Shown: positions 7,026-8,175 of the stretch, piece by piece | How the letters are laid out: every line of letters begins with the position of its first letter | How positions within the stretch are numbered: the first letter of the stretch is position 1 | NCBI GenBank assembly: GCA_965651535.1 | Contig: CBFGSX010000065.1 | Span: forward strand, 1 to 8,175 | Reading direction: 5' to 3' | DNA length: 8,175 nucleotides | Origin: JAQGJA01 sp965651535 | Lineage (GTDB): Bacteria > Pseudomonadota > Alphaproteobacteria > Micavibrionales > SZUA-601 | The notes under the pieces: generated by a model | What the model was told of the DNA's origin: nothing | The model's input: only the letters and a program-made list of their open reading frames with translations | Databases searched by the model: none | Program-made: the position numbers and the translations under genes

Positions 7026-7586
7026 TTAAAGATCAAACGCAAATCGTTCTTTAACCAGATTGCGGACTTCTTCTTCGCTACCAAAGGATTCTTTGAATTT
7101 TTCTTTGGCGATTTCGATGTCATTTTTATAAGGGTGGTTATCAAAGGGGTTTGTATCCAGATTACCGTAAATGCTGCCGGGATAGCCGAAGTCATGCGTC
7201 ACAAAGTCGCGAGGGCTGACCACCATGTTTTGGTTGCGTACGAAATCCACCACGCCAACTTTGTGCAGCGGGATTCTATCGGATTGGACAATAAAGCGGG
7301 CCTCTTTGATCGGTTCGTCGTTGTCGTAATGGCCGTCGCCATTCACATCACGGATCACCACGCCAAGTTCATCCAGATATGAATCCACGCCTTGCAACAC
7401 CACCGTCACAGAGCTGTCACCGTTATCATAGGCTTCCATAAATTGCGGATGATCGCTCATTTCGATGCGGTGTTTGGCTTCCTCGTCGGCCATCAGGCGC
7501 GGCGCGTAATACAGCTGGGCCTTGCTTGCCGTGGTGGCAAGGGTTCCTGCCGTGACAAGAAAAAGGGTGTGAAGAAGTTTGGACAT
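7026..7586 (-). CDS. Predicted exported protein with EF-hand-like loop (function unknown)
   Basis: This 186-residue protein has an N-terminal signal peptide: basic start MSKLLH, hydrophobic core LFLVTAGTLA, and a likely cleavage site after SKA (residue 23) before QLYY. The mature part is acidic. A full 12-residue EF-hand-type loop, DVNGDGHYDNDE, spans residues 80-91, with acids or Asn at positions 1, 3, 5 and 9 and Glu at 12, so calcium binding is likely. I recognise no other domain. The start at 7586 is preferred over the ATG at 7703 because GGGAGG lies 5-6 nt before it and the signal peptide begins there. It starts 74 nt after rimM in the same direction, and a weak promoter-like pair (TTGAAC, 15 nt, TATAAC) lies on the minus strand at 7646-7620. 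Its presence here is unusual for the rimM-trmD region. Confidence 0.85.
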   Translation of the reverse strand: MSKLLHTLFLVTAGTLATTASKAQLYYAPRLMADEEAKHRIEMSDHPQFMEAYDNGDSSVTVVLQGVDSYLDELGVVIRDVNGDGHYDNDEPIKEARFIVQSDRIPLHKVGVVDFVRNQNMVVSPRDFVTHDFGYPGSIYGNLDTNPFDNHPYKNDIEIAKEKFKESFGSEEEVRNLVKERFAFDL

Positions 7587-7660
7587 GGCAGCCTCCCGAG
7601 TTGGAATTGATAGAGGGATGTTATACGGAAAACATGACGGGTTCAACCCATCAAGACGGT

Positions 7661-8175
7661 CTATTTCTTCGCGGGTTCGTCCAGAAGGCCGTAGGGCAGG
7701 CAAATCGTGATGTAGTCGCCCTTTAGATCGACGGCGCGGATATTTTCCCCAGTATAAAGCAGCAATTCGGTCTGGGGCTTTTCCAGCTCTTTTTCGCCAT
7801 CATGGACGAATACGATGTCGAAGGCGTTGTTCGGGCCGACCTCAATAACGTTGACAACTTTGCCCAGCACCGTGCCGCTTTCGTTCTTAACCGTCAACCC
7901 GATCAGATCGCGGATGTAATATTCGTCTTTGCCGGGTGGCGGCAGGTCGGCGGCACGGGTGAAGAGTTTCGTGCCGCGCAGGGCTTCAGCCGCCGTGCGA
8001 TCGGTTACGCCTTCGACCGTGCAGAGGAAATCGTTTTCCGATGCGCGCCCGACTTTGAGCTTGTATTGTTTTGATCCGTCAGCGTTCAAAAGCGCGCCGT
8101 ATTGCGTCAGCGATTCCGCCTGTCCCGAATGGGCATGGACGACGACCTGACCGCGCAGCCCGTGGGCGGCGCGAA
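7661..8175 (-). CDS. rimM: 16S rRNA processing protein RimM (start outside window)
   Basis: RimM is a ribosome maturation factor that binds ribosomal protein uS19 and helps assemble the 30S head. The visible part is 170 residues, close to full length, so only about 10 N-terminal residues are missing beyond the window edge. The N-terminal domain starts in RAAHGLRGQVVVHAH, the family's GxHGLxG motif. A PRC-barrel domain follows, opening with EYYIRDLIGL at about residues 84-93 and ending in ITICLPYGLLDE. The frame is open through the window edge; the apparent start at 8089 is an internal TTG and is not the true start. Upstream should lie rpsP, if the usual order holds. Confidence 0.95.
   Translation of the reverse strand, partial: RAAHGLRGQVVVHAHSGQAESLTQYGALLNADGSKQYKLKVGRASENDFLCTVEGVTDRTAAEALRGTKLFTRAADLPPPGKDEYYIRDLIGLTVKNESGTVLGKVVNVIEVGPNNAFDIVFVHDGEKELEKPQTELLLYTGENIRAVDLKGDYITICLPYGLLDEPAKK

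Noticed and set aside
7641..7652. Short hairpin GGGT/ACCC as a rimM terminator
   Set aside because: The stem is only about 4 bp with a 3-nt loop and no T-tract of useful length; read-through into the next gene is more likely.

Overview
The window looks like an ordinary chromosomal stretch from an alphaproteobacterium. The evidence is the 23S/5S rRNA sequence style, a family I inorganic pyrophosphatase with all its main active-site residues, the rimM/trmD/rplS set, and a mid-range base composition. I cannot place it to genus; a Micavibrio- or Rhodospirillales-like lineage is a guess. No tRNA, insertion sequence, CRISPR array, phage gene or recognised defence system is visible.

Left part (1-1290, + strand): the 3' third of a 23S rRNA gene, a spacer without tRNA, and a complete 5S rRNA. 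A perfect 14-bp inverted repeat encloses the 5S gene, and a classic hairpin-plus-T-tract terminator follows. The start codon of the first protein gene lies three bases after that T-tract, and its only Shine-Dalgarno-like sequence is part of the terminator stem.

Centre-left (1289-2850, + strand): two tandem, 1-nt-overlapping NUDIX hydrolase paralogues, then a 192-residue protein that reads as a HAD-fold protein with its nucleophile motif lost. Its 3' end overlaps tail-to-tail with the next gene by 11 nt.

Centre (2840-5234, - strand): a compact operon read right to left, ppa, then a DUF1189-like membrane protein, then an OafA/YrhL-type membrane acyltransferase. Both junctions are stop/start overlaps (TGATG and ATGA), so the three are probably co-translated. 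Upstream of ppa are two adjacent hairpins; the first is a good terminator for rplS, and the pair resembles an inverted REP/BIME-like element.

Right part (5394-8175, mostly - strand): rplS and trmD in their usual order, and rimM (start cut by the window edge) at the far right. The usual rpsP-rimM-trmD-rplS order is broken here: between rimM and trmD lie a predicted exported protein with an EF-hand-like calcium loop (- strand) and a 76-residue protein on the opposite strand with its own promoter. These two converge on a strong bidirectional terminator. This split operon, the degenerate HAD protein, and the rRNA terminator that overlaps a ribosome binding site are the points most worth checking. 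I found nothing I would call a new multi-gene system.
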